Made by a program: the position numbers and the translations under genes. This document shows, one piece after another, positions 23,178 to 31,970 of a stretch of 32,403 nucleotides of DNA. Every line of letters starts with the position of its first letter. Position 1 is the stretch's first letter. The DNA comes from Candidatus Niyogibacteria bacterium RIFCSPLOWO2_01_FULL_45_48 (GTDB taxonomy: Bacteria; Patescibacteriota; Minisyncoccia; HO2-45-28), in the NCBI GenBank assembly GCA_001819395.1, contig MHMQ01000002.1:1-32403 (forward strand). The letters are read 5' to 3'. The notes beneath the pieces are model-generated. The model ran no database searches and was not told the DNA's origin. It saw nothing but the letters and a program-made list of their open reading frames with translations.

Positions 23178-24476
23178 TCACTCCTTATTTAACCACTCCG
23201 GCTCTTGTCTGACAAGGAGTTCCGATTTTTTTTCGGGATACGCCATTATTTCTTCAACAACGCGCTCCATCCGCATGGCTTGCGATCCTTTGACCAAAAT
23301 CAGGTCTCCCGGCTCTATTATACGCTCAAGCTCGCGCCCCGCCTCGCGTGAATCGTAAACACTGATTACTTTTTTTGCGCCAAATCTGTGGTCTAAAAGT
23401 TCCCTGGCAATGAATTTTGCCCTTGGTCCGCAGGTTATAACCATGTCCGCGATATTTTTAAGCTGATCCCCCGCCTTTTGGTGCGACTGAATCGTAAACT
23501 TTCCGATCTCAAGCATGTCGCCCAAAACGGCGATTTTCCGTTTGGCCGGCAAATCCTTCAAGACATCTATCGCCGCGTGCATCGCTTGGGGCGAGGCATT
23601 GTAGGTATCGTCCAAAATCCACGTTTCTTTTTCTCCTTCAACAAGACGCATGCGTCCCGGCGGAGATTCGTACCGGCTCAAGGCCTCGGAGATTTCAACC
23701 AGATTCATTCCGTAAGTTATTCCGGCGGCAGCCCCGGCTAAAGCGGCATAAACGCTTTGTTTTCCGAAAGAGCCGGGAATCCTCACCGGCACGGATGAGC
23801 CGGAGTAATCCATTTTAAAAGTTATGCCCTCCGGTTTGTTGTTCTCCCCATAAGTCAGTTTATACTCCGACGCCCGCACATTAGCATCCTCGCCAAAACC
23901 GAAAGTTAAAATTTTGGCCCGAGTTTTTTCTTTCATGTCAAGCACGGCATCGTCATCCGTGTTTAAAATCGCCCAATCTTGAACGCTTAAAATTTCAACC
24001 AGCCTTGACTTTTCCCTGGCCACATCTTCGGACCCGGAAAAAAACTCAACATGCGTCGGAATTTCACCGATGGCCGTAATTATGGAAACTCGCGGCTTAA
24101 AGCGCGCCAGTTTCATAATGTCTCCGGGACGGTCAACGCCCATTTCCAAAATTATTTTTTCGGGATAGTTCGGGGCTGTTTTAAAAATCAGCCCCGCTCC
24201 GTTAAAAATAACTTTCAGCCACCCCACGGGCGAATACCAAGGATTACTCTCCCCTATAATAGTAAGGGGAACACCCAGTTCGCTGTTCTGGCTCTTTTCG
24301 CTTTTTCTTACGTTAAACCTGGACAATAAAACTGCACATACCGCTTCTTTTGACGACGTTTTGCCGACAGAGCCGGTAATGGAAATTATTTCCGGCTTAT
24401 ATTTTTTAATAATCAGACGGGCTTCAAAATTTAAAATCCCGGCTATTATTTTTTTAAGAAATTTTTTGACTATCAT
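23178..24476 (-). CDS. murF: MurF-like Mur ligase with a reduced N-terminal domain
   Basis: 432 aa. MurF joins D-Ala-D-Ala to the UDP-MurNAc-tripeptide. The ATP loop GSVGKTS is at 35-41. Typical MurF blocks follow: LGVPLTIIG, EMGVDRPGDI, THVEFFSGSEDVAREKSRLVE, ILNTDDDAV, the RMRLVEGEKETWILDDTYNASPQAMHAAI segment and VLGDMLEIG, then VKGSQAMRMERVVEEI. In E. coli MurF the ATP loop comes near residue 105, so the usual N-terminal uridine-binding domain is missing or replaced by about 30 hydrophobic and basic residues. A hydrophobic insertion (NPWYSPVGWLKVIFNGAGLIF) follows the loop. It is the last protein gene of its operon, before tRNA-Glu. Confidence 0.87.
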   Translation of the reverse strand: MIVKKFLKKIIAGILNFEARLIIKKYKPEIISITGSVGKTSSKEAVCAVLLSRFNVRKSEKSQNSELGVPLTIIGESNPWYSPVGWLKVIFNGAGLIFKTAPNYPEKIILEMGVDRPGDIMKLARFKPRVSIITAIGEIPTHVEFFSGSEDVAREKSRLVEILSVQDWAILNTDDDAVLDMKEKTRAKILTFGFGEDANVRASEYKLTYGENNKPEGITFKMDYSGSSVPVRIPGSFGKQSVYAALAGAAAGITYGMNLVEISEALSRYESPPGRMRLVEGEKETWILDDTYNASPQAMHAAIDVLKDLPAKRKIAVLGDMLEIGKFTIQSHQKAGDQLKNIADMVITCGPRAKFIARELLDHRFGAKKVISVYDSREAGRELERIIEPGDLILVKGSQAMRMERVVEEIMAYPEKKSELLVRQEPEWLNKE

Positions 24477-24485
24477 TCGAACGAG

Positions 24486-25073
24486 TTATTTTTTAAAAAC
24501 GATCAGCTTATATCCTATAAAATTCCATAGGAGGCCTGATGCGACTCCGGCGGCGGCCCCAAGATTGGCCCAAAGAGCCGGACTAAGGCCGAATCGCGCC
24601 GAAATAAAGTTTACAACCAAAGAAGCGACCCCTACATTAATCGTAATGGCAACAAGGCTTACAACAAGAAACTGAACATACTCTTTCGCCGATACCGCCC
24701 GGCGTGTTTCGAAAACCCAAAAACGATTCCAGACGTAGCTGTTGATGTTGGCTACAATGAAACTCGCCGCTTTAAAAACGGAAAAATATAATCCGGCCGA
24801 AAATCCGGTAATAAAAATTAAAAAATTGAGTATGCCGAAGTCTATGGCCGTATTTAAAAAACCAACTTCACCAAATTTGGCCAGCTGCCAAAACCAGGGA
24901 AATTTCCGTCCGACCAAAACGGCGATGACGGAGCCTAAAAGAAACATCACCGGTAGCGCGAAGACAAGCGCCGCAGTCTCGTAAGGGAGCTCTAAATCCA
25001 GATTGCGAAGCGTAGGAATAAGAAGAACACCCGTTAAAAACCCCGCGAAAACCGCAAGAATATGGTTTTTCAT
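24486..25073 (-). CDS. GtrA-family membrane protein
   Basis: 195 aa with six probable membrane segments. The C-terminal 130 residues fit the GtrA family (FGEVGFLNTAIDFGILNFLI, then NINSYVWNRFWVFETRRA, and GFxxNYxxxRxWVF-like spacing). GtrA-type proteins are thought to help flip or transfer polyprenyl-phosphate-linked sugars for surface glycans. An extra pair of N-terminal membrane segments (6-60) precedes the family domain. The gene overlaps the upstream membrane-protein gene by 4 nt and is followed 9 nt later by murF. The GT-C glycosyltransferases divergent from this operon would be logical users of such a lipid-linked sugar (inference). Confidence 0.82.
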   Translation of the reverse strand: MKNHILAVFAGFLTGVLLIPTLRNLDLELPYETAALVFALPVMFLLGSVIAVLVGRKFPWFWQLAKFGEVGFLNTAIDFGILNFLIFITGFSAGLYFSVFKAASFIVANINSYVWNRFWVFETRRAVSAKEYVQFLVVSLVAITINVGVASLVVNFISARFGLSPALWANLGAAAGVASGLLWNFIGYKLIVFKK

Positions 25074-25627
25074 GTTTTTTGCTGATCTCCGGCCTTTTCA
25101 ACGGCTTCGAGCTCACCCCAAAAACCGGCCAGAAAATATTTTTTAATAACGGAAAAAGCCAGGGATACGGCAATAAAAACCGCAGATAAAGCCAAAACAA
25201 CCTCTAATTTCGCGCCGGCCTCCCCCACGCCAAAGAACACCAAAATAATTGAAGCAAAATAAATTACGCGCGGAGAAGCCGCGACGCCCAGTTTCTTTTC
25301 CGAAAGCATGTGGCTAAACGACAAATAAATGATTATTAAAGCGTAGAAAACGAGCGCGAGGGCCGTGCCCAAAATCAGACCGCGCTTTACGCCTTCCGGA
25401 CCCTGAAAAATTTTCTGCAGAGTTATAAAACTAAGCCACAAAAGAGACACCGCGCCGGTAAAAACCGACGAAAATCCAAACCTTTCACGGCTGTATTCCG
25501 CGAAATACGCTTCGGTCGCTGTCCACAGGATCAATACCGGAGTCAAAAGCCACCAAAGAGACGGATTGTCTCTAAGAACAAAAAACAAAGCCAAAAAACC
25601 GTCTGTTATATTTTCCATAAATGTCAT
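25070..25627 (-). CDS. Integral membrane protein of unknown function
   Basis: 185 aa with about five hydrophobic segments (roughly 8-40, 52-68, 82-105, 120-138, 142-165) and a short charged tail (ELEAVEKAGDQQKT). I do not recognise a family. It overlaps both neighbours by 4 nt (ATGA), the TraD-like ATPase upstream and GtrA downstream, so it is made together with them. It could be a membrane partner of the ATPase, but nothing in the sequence proves this. A second in-frame ATG lies three codons downstream (25618). Confidence 0.6.
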   Translation of the reverse strand: MTFMENITDGFLALFFVLRDNPSLWWLLTPVLILWTATEAYFAEYSRERFGFSSVFTGAVSLLWLSFITLQKIFQGPEGVKRGLILGTALALVFYALIIIYLSFSHMLSEKKLGVAASPRVIYFASIILVFFGVGEAGAKLEVVLALSAVFIAVSLAFSVIKKYFLAGFWGELEAVEKAGDQQKT

Positions 25628-28041
25628 TTTTTAGGATAGCGTCCGCTTACTTCAGCCTCTATTTCGGAAATCGGCTTTCCGTATTTTTGCGCCGAAAGTT
25701 CTTTAAGCGACTCGGCAACAGCCGCGCTTCCCTTTTGGGCCGGAAAGATTTTAATATTGAAAGGTTTTGCCGTCTGTCCATTGACCAGCATGCGCAAATA
25801 GGCATTGAAATTTTCTATATTCAGGAGGTCCTGCGCCAAAAAAACAGGCTTAAACTGCTTTTCCAAATGTTCGGCGTCATCGGCTCCTATTCTGAATGCC
25901 GCGATTGATCCGACATTCCCGAAAACCGCTAGTCTTATCGGATCGATCAGTTGTCCTATGAACTGGTGAGCCAAAACGAGACTAAGCCGGTATTTTCGGG
26001 CCTCGGAAAGGATGGTGGAAATCGAAGGCGTGGTAACGTTCTGGAATTCGTCGAGATACAGATAAAAGTCGCTTCTTTGGTCTTCGGGTATATTTACGCG
26101 GGAAAATGCGGCCATCAGCAGTTTGCCCACTATTATAAGGCCGAGAAGAGAGGCGTTTGTTTCTCCAATCCGTCCTTTTGAAAGATTAACCAAAAGAATC
26201 TTTTTTCCGTCCATTATTTCTCTGAAACGTAAAGACGACTTCTCCTGTAAAAGTATGGGCCTCATGAATTCGTTGCTTAAAAATGTGTCGAACTTGGAAG
26301 TTATGTAAGGAACCATGTTGGCAAGCGCGGCTTCTCCGCCCGCCTTTTCAGCTACGTCTTTCCAGAAAGCGTTTATTACCGGATTTCTTGAGCGGGAAAT
26401 CTTCAGCCGGCGAAATTCCGAATCGGTCATTACCCGCTCTATTTCAAAAAGAGTATTTCCGGAAGACGGATCTTCCATCACCAGAAGGGTTGAATTTCTG
26501 AAATATGTTTCAAAAATCGGGCCGAGAGCCTCGGGTACGTCGGCGTAAAGCTTTCTGAAAATTTCCAAAAGCTCGTTGACTATGAAAGTTTTTTGTTCGG
26601 GGTAAGCCGGGTCGTACTCCAAAAAGTTAAGACCCATCGGGCGCGAAGTGTTGGCCGGATTAAAATACACCACGTCATCCACGCGGTTTTCCGGAACATA
26701 CCCAAGGATCGCGTCCACCATATCTCCGTGCGGATCAATGACACAAAGGCCCTCGCCCGACTCTATGTCCTGTTTAATCATGTTTTGCATGAGAGTGGTT
26801 TTGCCGGTGCCGGTCTGTCCTATTATATACATATGCCTCCGGCGGTCATCGCGCGAAAACTTTATTGGAACACGCTCTCCTCTATAAATATTTTCCCCGA
26901 TAAGTACTCCTTCTGACGGCAGACCTGCCGGAGCAGGAGCGTCTTTGGCTTTTAGGGTCTTCAGTTTCGGAGCGGCGGTAAGGGCCGAGGGAAGATGATA
27001 AACACTCGTCAGCTCCCGGCTATTTAAAGACAGCGCTCCTCTTTTGTCCGCTATTCTGAAAGCAAAACGATAAAGAAAATCACCGAGCTCCCTTGGTTTG
27101 ACTTTTTTATAAACAAAACTGTTTCCCCTTGTTTCGCCGAACTGTATAAAAGAGCTCGCCAGTTCCTGAATTATGCCTTCGGCTTCCTCCGGATAGGACG
27201 CGGAGGCTACAAGCCGGATGTTCACGCTAAATACCGGGAAAGAGGATTTTTCTTCAAGCAGTTTGAGCGTTTCCTCATCCACAACGACCGGGCCGTCTTT
27301 TTTTGCGTTGTCACTGCGCCCGGTTATAAGAAAAACAACCTCCTTCAGGACCCTCGACCAGCCGGTTTCTGTTTTCAGTTTTTTTCCTTCCCGGACGGTT
27401 TTTACTGCCTGTTTAAGTTTTTTAAGAAATTTTTTAGGGTCTCTCTGGACGACTATCTGAAGAGCCGCGCCTTCGCCCTCCTTTTTAAGCTTGGTAAAAG
27501 AATTTGCGATAACCTCAAGAGGGTCGGCGTCCAGGTTTTGGTAGGTTCGTATGGGCAGTAACGGATTTGAAGACAGCTCAAAATAGCCCGCGGCTGCCGA
27601 ACCGGAGGGATTGAAAATATTATAATCTTCCGGCTTTTGCTCCACTTTTGCGGTTGGATACAGGCTCTGCAGATGCTTTTCAAAAAGCCTGGAGTGTTTG
27701 CGCGGAACCGCCACAAAAAACGCGGTCTCTTCGCCGACAGTCGGCAGAGCCAACTCTAAAGCAAAGCTTGAACTTCCGAACCACCGGTCCTCAAAAATTG
27801 CGGCAAGCCCCGAGTAAAACTGCTCCATGACCGAAATGAGGTCTTTAAACGAAACATTATCTTTTTGCGTTTCGCCGGTAATCGGCAGGGTTATTTCATA
27901 AAGAACAAAATTAAGAGACGCTTTTATGGCCTCTTTCTTTTTTAACCTCTTAAGAAAAAAAAGCAGGCTCCCTCCGGCCAATACAAAAACCGTTATTCCG
28001 ATGTAGGCATAGAAAAGCTGTTCAAAAGACAGAAGGTTCAT
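25624..28041 (-). CDS. TraD/VirD4-like membrane-bound ATPase
   Basis: 805 aa. One membrane segment at 11-30, then an alpha/beta region (40-350) with repeated strands and no motif I recognise. The ATPase domain follows: GENIYRGERVPIKFSRDDRRRHMYIIGQTGTGKTT (Walker A 408-416), VIDPHGDMVDAIL, FYLYLDEFQN (Walker B 661-668), and SEARKYRLSLVLAHQFIGQL, the arginine-finger and sensor region of TraD/TraG/HerA-type motors. Such ATPases pump DNA or move substrates to type IV secretion systems. CPR genomes commonly encode this form without conjugation genes, so the substrate is unclear. It overlaps the small upstream gene and the membrane-protein gene by 4 nt each, and its operon continues to gtrA and murF. 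Confidence 0.85.
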   Translation of the reverse strand: MNLLSFEQLFYAYIGITVFVLAGGSLLFFLKRLKKKEAIKASLNFVLYEITLPITGETQKDNVSFKDLISVMEQFYSGLAAIFEDRWFGSSSFALELALPTVGEETAFFVAVPRKHSRLFEKHLQSLYPTAKVEQKPEDYNIFNPSGSAAAGYFELSSNPLLPIRTYQNLDADPLEVIANSFTKLKKEGEGAALQIVVQRDPKKFLKKLKQAVKTVREGKKLKTETGWSRVLKEVVFLITGRSDNAKKDGPVVVDEETLKLLEEKSSFPVFSVNIRLVASASYPEEAEGIIQELASSFIQFGETRGNSFVYKKVKPRELGDFLYRFAFRIADKRGALSLNSRELTSVYHLPSALTAAPKLKTLKAKDAPAPAGLPSEGVLIGENIYRGERVPIKFSRDDRRRHMYIIGQTGTGKTTLMQNMIKQDIESGEGLCVIDPHGDMVDAILGYVPENRVDDVVYFNPANTSRPMGLNFLEYDPAYPEQKTFIVNELLEIFRKLYADVPEALGPIFETYFRNSTLLVMEDPSSGNTLFEIERVMTDSEFRRLKISRSRNPVINAFWKDVAEKAGGEAALANMVPYITSKFDTFLSNEFMRPILLQEKSSLRFREIMDGKKILLVNLSKGRIGETNASLLGLIIVGKLLMAAFSRVNIPEDQRSDFYLYLDEFQNVTTPSISTILSEARKYRLSLVLAHQFIGQLIDPIRLAVFGNVGSIAAFRIGADDAEHLEKQFKPVFLAQDLLNIENFNAYLRMLVNGQTAKPFNIKIFPAQKGSAAVAESLKELSAQKYGKPISEIEAEVSGRYPKK

Positions 28042-28427
28042 TGTTTATTCGACAGAAGTTCAAACACCAGACGATCGTGAAAATCGTCCAAAAGGTGGGG
28101 ATTTTTCAGATGTTTGGCAACTTCCACGGCGTTTGAAATTCCGTGTTTTCCGGCAATGTTCATAAGCTCGTCTATCTGTTTGGCATGAGGTTCGTTTTGG
28201 AAAGAATCCGCTATTTTTTTAAGTGCGTCGGCGTCTCCCGCGGGCGCTTGAACCGAAGCTGGCGCCGGCGCTGCGGCGGATGCGTACTCCTTCACCACTT
28301 CTTTTGCCGCAGACTCCGGTTTGAACTCGGTGCCGGATTCGGCGAATTCCTTCTTCTTCTCGTTAAGCATCTGCTCAAGAGCTTTTATTTCTTCCTGCAG
28401 TATTTTTGGCGATTCCATGTTGGGCAT
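28038..28427 (-). CDS. Small helical protein coupled to the TraD-like ATPase
   Basis: 129 aa, family not recognised. Residues 6-30 form a coiled-coil-like helix (LQEEIKALEQMLNEKKKEF). Residues 40-68 are an Ala/Pro-rich linker. Residues 70-129 are helical (DELMNIAGKHGISNAVEVAKHLKNPHLLDDFHDRLVFELL). There is no membrane segment. The stop overlaps the ATPase start by 4 nt, so it is probably an accessory or regulatory partner of that ATPase (inference). The start at 28427 is supported by a TATAAT 7 nt upstream. An alternative ATG lies 9 nt inside. Confidence 0.65.
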   Translation of the reverse strand: MPNMESPKILQEEIKALEQMLNEKKKEFAESGTEFKPESAAKEVVKEYASAAAPAPASVQAPAGDADALKKIADSFQNEPHAKQIDELMNIAGKHGISNAVEVAKHLKNPHLLDDFHDRLVFELLSNKQ

Positions 28428-28434
28428 TACTTAT

Positions 28435-28442
28435 ATTATAAT
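28435..28442. promoter_or_regulatory. Palindromic -10 element shared by divergent genes
   Basis: ATTATAAT is its own reverse complement and contains TATAAT on both strands. The minus-strand box (28440-28435) ends 7 nt before the ATG at 28427, and the plus-strand box (28437-28442) ends 6 nt before the ATG at 28449. Minus-strand TTGGAA (28462-28457) is a fair -35 at 16 nt; the plus-strand -35 is weak. Both transcripts would be leaderless, and the two directions would compete for RNA polymerase. Confidence 0.6.
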
Positions 28443-28448
28443 CAAAAC

Positions 28449-30095
28449 ATGCTTAATTCCAAAAAGGCCCTGTTCATGGCCGCGGTTATTTTTTTAATCG
28501 CTGTTTTTTTCAGGTTTTGGGAATTAAAAAGCGTCCCGCCGGGACTATACCCCGACGAGGCAATGAACGGCAATAATGCCTTATATTCCTTAAAAACAGG
28601 CGATTTTTCCGTTTTTTACCCCGAAAATAACGGCCGGGAGGGGCTTTTCATGAATATTCAGGCGGTATCTCTGAAATTTTTTGGAAACGAGCCTTGGGCT
28701 TTGCGTCTTATTTCGGCGATTTTCGGATCGCTTACCATTCTTGGACTATTTTACTTTGGACGAGAATTTTCCAGGGGCCTAGAGGGCGCCAAAATTGCCG
28801 GGCTTTATCCCAACGAAATTCTCGCTCTTTCGGCGTCTTTTTTTCTTGCCGTCAGTTTCTGGCATATTAATTTTTCCAGAATAGGTTTTCGCGCGATAAT
28901 GGCCCCATTTTTTATCGTATGGGGATTTTATTTTTTGTGGCTGGTCTTTAGAGACGACTTTTCAAACAGACTCAAATATTTGGCCGCGGCTTTTGGCGGT
29001 TTTGTGTTCGGTTTGGGCGCGCACTCTTACATCGCCTACCGCGTCGCTCCCCTGCTTCTCTTAATCCCGTTTTTTAAAATCCTGAAAAGAAAAAATGGGT
29101 ATAAACAAATAGCGGTATTTTTATTTTTTGCTTTTATTGCTTTTGTTCCGCTCGGCGTTTATTATCTTCAAAACCCGGGTGATTTTTTGGGCCGAACTTC
29201 CCAAGTTTCGATTTTTTCGGAAATCTCGCCGGCAAAATCTTTTTTTGTTAATTCCGCAAAAACCCTCGGTTCATTGTGGTTTTCCGGCGATTGGAATCCT
29301 CGCCATAACTTGCCGGGCGCGCCTCTTTTATGGTGGCCGGTCGGAATTTTATTTGCCGCGGGGCTTTTGGCCGGCACAACTTCGGTCGGACTTTTCGGTT
29401 ATGTTTTCCTTGTGTCGTGGTTTGTTATTTTTTTGATTCCGGCTGTTTTTTCTTCCGAAGGAGTTCCGCACGCCCTTCGGTCAATAATAACACTGCCCGC
29501 AATTATGATGGTTGCCGGGTATGGTTTCTGGGAAATTTTGCGTAAAATTTCTTCCTGGCTCAAACGCCAAACCGAAGGCTTTCCGGAAAAATCCGCGCAA
29601 ATTTCAAGAATCCGTTTTGAACTTGTTTTACTTTTTTCGGCAATTATCGCGGCCCATATCGCGATAAGCTACGCGAATTACTTCGTGCGCTGGGCAAATC
29701 TCACGGAAACTCGCTTTGCTTTTTCGGAAAATTACACCGAGATCGGAAGGTGGCTCAATGAACAGCCGGACGATCTCAAAAAATACGTGCTGGTAAACAC
29801 GGGCGGGGTTTTGGTTTCCGCTCCCGACGATTTCTCCGTAAAACCCATACCCATGCCCGCGCAAACGGTTATGTTTTTGACTGGCACCTGGCCTCAAAGC
29901 GAAAGAATAAGAAAAAACCTGCTGTATATTATGCCGGAGGATATTGGTAAAATTGAATGCGCGGATTCGTGTTTAATAGTCCCGCTTGAAAATGGCGGAA
30001 ATTTAAGCCCAAAACTTAAATCGGCCGTGGAGGGATTGAAATTAAATTTGAACCGCGGATTTGCCGTGTTTTATAAAGGGGTTGATATAAGGTAA
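28449..30095 (+). CDS. GT-C glycosyltransferase, PMT/ArnT-like (GT39-type), first of two
   Basis: 548 aa from ATG 28449 (MLNSKKALFM). The frame stays open further upstream, but that part is antisense to the 28038-28427 gene. About 10-12 membrane segments. Family features: the acidic pair D36/E37 in LYPDEAMNGNNALYSLKTGDF in the first external loop, then GREGLFMNIQAVSLKFFGNEPWALRLISAIFGSLTILGLF, the typical PMT_2 opening. Such enzymes move sugars from polyprenyl-phosphate carriers to proteins or lipids on the outer face of the membrane. A soluble C-terminal part follows (ENYTEIGRWLNEQPDDLKKYVLVNTGG). The acceptor is unknown; the Ser/Thr-rich surface protein of this window is a conceivable target (speculation). 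Confidence 0.85.
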   Translation: MLNSKKALFMAAVIFLIAVFFRFWELKSVPPGLYPDEAMNGNNALYSLKTGDFSVFYPENNGREGLFMNIQAVSLKFFGNEPWALRLISAIFGSLTILGLFYFGREFSRGLEGAKIAGLYPNEILALSASFFLAVSFWHINFSRIGFRAIMAPFFIVWGFYFLWLVFRDDFSNRLKYLAAAFGGFVFGLGAHSYIAYRVAPLLLLIPFFKILKRKNGYKQIAVFLFFAFIAFVPLGVYYLQNPGDFLGRTSQVSIFSEISPAKSFFVNSAKTLGSLWFSGDWNPRHNLPGAPLLWWPVGILFAAGLLAGTTSVGLFGYVFLVSWFVIFLIPAVFSSEGVPHALRSIITLPAIMMVAGYGFWEILRKISSWLKRQTEGFPEKSAQISRIRFELVLLFSAIIAAHIAISYANYFVRWANLTETRFAFSENYTEIGRWLNEQPDDLKKYVLVNTGGVLVSAPDDFSVKPIPMPAQTVMFLTGTWPQSERIRKNLLYIMPEDIGKIECADSCLIVPLENGGNLSPKLKSAVEGLKLNLNRGFAVFYKGVDIR

Positions 30096-30107
30096 AATTT
30101 AGATATA

Positions 30108-31967
30108 ATGATTAGCCGTTATTTTTCAAACACAATCGCGGTTTCGCTGCTTTTGGCGATGTTTGTTTTTATGTTTTTTTCGTCCGTAAACGAATCGGCT
30201 ATTATGGACGAACTGGCGCATATTCCCGCCGGTTATTCATATTTAACCCAAAAAGACTACCGCCTGAATCCAGAGCACCCGCCCTTAATTAAAGACCTGT
30301 CCGCAATTCCTCTGCTTTTTTTGGATCTTAACTTTCCGACAAATATCCGGGCTTGGTCCGAAGATGTAAACGGCCAGTGGGATATGGGGCGCGCTTTTCT
30401 TTACGAATCAGGCAACAATCCTGATAAAATCATTTTTTGGTCAAGACTGCCGATGATGATTCTCACTCTTCTTTTGGGGTGGCTTATTTTTTCAACGGCG
30501 AGGCGCCTATATGGAGATGGGGTCGGACTTTTGGCTCTTTCTTTTTATTCATTTTCCCCTACTTTCATAGCTCATTCCCGCTACGTAACAACGGATCTTG
30601 CCGCGGCTTTCGGGTTTTTTATAGCCATCACTGCTTTCATATACCAGCTTAAATCGCCGGATCCCAAACGCTTGATTGTGGCCGGCCTCGCTTTTGGAAC
30701 GGCGCTTCTCCTGAAATTTTCTCTGGCGCTTTTGGCTCCCTTGTTTGTTTTATTCATATTTTTGTGGGGTTTTCTTTCACAATTGGATAATCTGCAAGAA
30801 CTCGACACCAATTTCAATCGGGCAAAAAAACTTTTTTACGAATGGTGCAGGCTGGGGCTTAATTTTTTGATCATTTCAATTATTGCCGTACTTTTAATCG
30901 CAACCGTATATCAATACCATGTTTGGAATTACCCTTTGGAACGGCAAACCGGTGACACCGAATTTCTTTTGAGCTCTTTCGGTTTCAGGCCGGCGGCTGA
31001 TTTCGTCTCGTTTATGGCGTCGAAACCGCCCCTGCGCGGACTTGGCCAGTACGCGCTTGGGCTTTTGATGGTAATACAACGCGCGGCCGGCGGAAATACA
31101 ACCTATTTTCTGGGACAAGTTTCAAACAGCGGCTGGTGGTATTATTTCCCGCTCGCGTATCTACTAAAAGAACCGCTCGCGTTCCTTTTGTTTCTGGCTC
31201 TTTCCGTTTTTATAGCCGTGAAATCCGTTCTTGATATCCACGAAAAGTCCTGGTTGGCGGTTTTTGAATGGATGAGGGACAACTTCTTTTTAACCGCGGG
31301 TTCTATTTTCATTGCCGTTTATTGGCTGCAATCGATAAAAAGTCCCTTGAACATAGGCGTCCGGCATGTTCTGCCGACCTTCCCTTTTGTTTATATTCTT
31401 GTTTCCAGAGAAATAATGCGCTGGTTAAGATTTTATTCTTTAAACGAACCCCGAAGCCTTGGCGAGTGGTTTTTCTCAATCTACGAGAAATTTATAAAAT
31501 CGGTTCCCAGATATTTTTTGGTAAGCTTTTTTATGCTCTGGCTCGGGCTAGAAACGGTCTTCGCGTTCCCGAACTATCTTTCTTATTATAATGTTCTCGC
31601 CGGAGGATCCGGCAACGGGTATAAATATATAGTCGATTCAAACTATGACTGGGGACAGGACCTAAAAAGACTCCGTGATTTCGCGGAAACAAATAAAATA
31701 GAAAAAATTGCCGTTGATTACTTCGGCGGAGGATCGCCTCAATATTATCTTGGCAGCAGGTTTGTCCCGTGGCAGTCATCCTTGGGACGCCCGAGTCCTG
31801 ATTCAAAAGATCCGAAATGGTTCGCTATTTCGGCCACGATTCGCCAGGGAGCGCTGGCCAAGCCGGCCCAAGGTTTCACTAAAAATTCGGAGGATTCATA
31901 CCTCTGGCTTGAGGGCCTTACGCCCTACGCCCGCGCCGGCCATTCAATTTTCATCTACAAATTTTAA
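30108..31967 (+). CDS. GT-C glycosyltransferase, PMT/ArnT-like, second of two
   Basis: 619 aa, multi-spanning. The first external loop carries D34/E35 in IMDELAHIPAGYSYLTQKDYRLNPEHPPLIKDLSAIPLLF, the acidic pair plus the HPP block typical of protein O-mannosyltransferase-like enzymes. Next come SRLPMMILTLLLGWLIFSTARRLYG and SPTFIAHSRYVTTDLAAAFGFF, then further membrane helices. The C-terminal region (about 495-619: YYNVLAGGSGNGYKYIVDSNYDWGQDLKRL) is soluble and external, and is seen in homologous CPR and cyanobacterial proteins as I recall them. It starts 12 nt after the first GT-C gene and is probably co-transcribed with it. A TAAAAT at 30093-30098, 9 nt before the ATG, could give a second start. 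Confidence 0.85.
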   Translation: MISRYFSNTIAVSLLLAMFVFMFFSSVNESAIMDELAHIPAGYSYLTQKDYRLNPEHPPLIKDLSAIPLLFLDLNFPTNIRAWSEDVNGQWDMGRAFLYESGNNPDKIIFWSRLPMMILTLLLGWLIFSTARRLYGDGVGLLALSFYSFSPTFIAHSRYVTTDLAAAFGFFIAITAFIYQLKSPDPKRLIVAGLAFGTALLLKFSLALLAPLFVLFIFLWGFLSQLDNLQELDTNFNRAKKLFYEWCRLGLNFLIISIIAVLLIATVYQYHVWNYPLERQTGDTEFLLSSFGFRPAADFVSFMASKPPLRGLGQYALGLLMVIQRAAGGNTTYFLGQVSNSGWWYYFPLAYLLKEPLAFLLFLALSVFIAVKSVLDIHEKSWLAVFEWMRDNFFLTAGSIFIAVYWLQSIKSPLNIGVRHVLPTFPFVYILVSREIMRWLRFYSLNEPRSLGEWFFSIYEKFIKSVPRYFLVSFFMLWLGLETVFAFPNYLSYYNVLAGGSGNGYKYIVDSNYDWGQDLKRLRDFAETNKIEKIAVDYFGGGSPQYYLGSRFVPWQSSLGRPSPDSKDPKWFAISATIRQGALAKPAQGFTKNSEDSYLWLEGLTPYARAGHSIFIYKF

Positions 31968-31970
31968 TTT

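Noticed and set aside
28143-28448. Upstream extension of the first GT-C gene's open frame by about 100 residues
   Set aside because: It is antisense to the 28038-28427 gene, lacks membrane-protein character, and a good start (28449) has a -10 at the right distance.
30104-30109. TATAAT overlapping the start codon of the second GT-C gene, with TTGATA 16 nt upstream
   Set aside because: Transcription would begin downstream of the ATG, so it cannot serve this start; the downstream residues form the first membrane helix.
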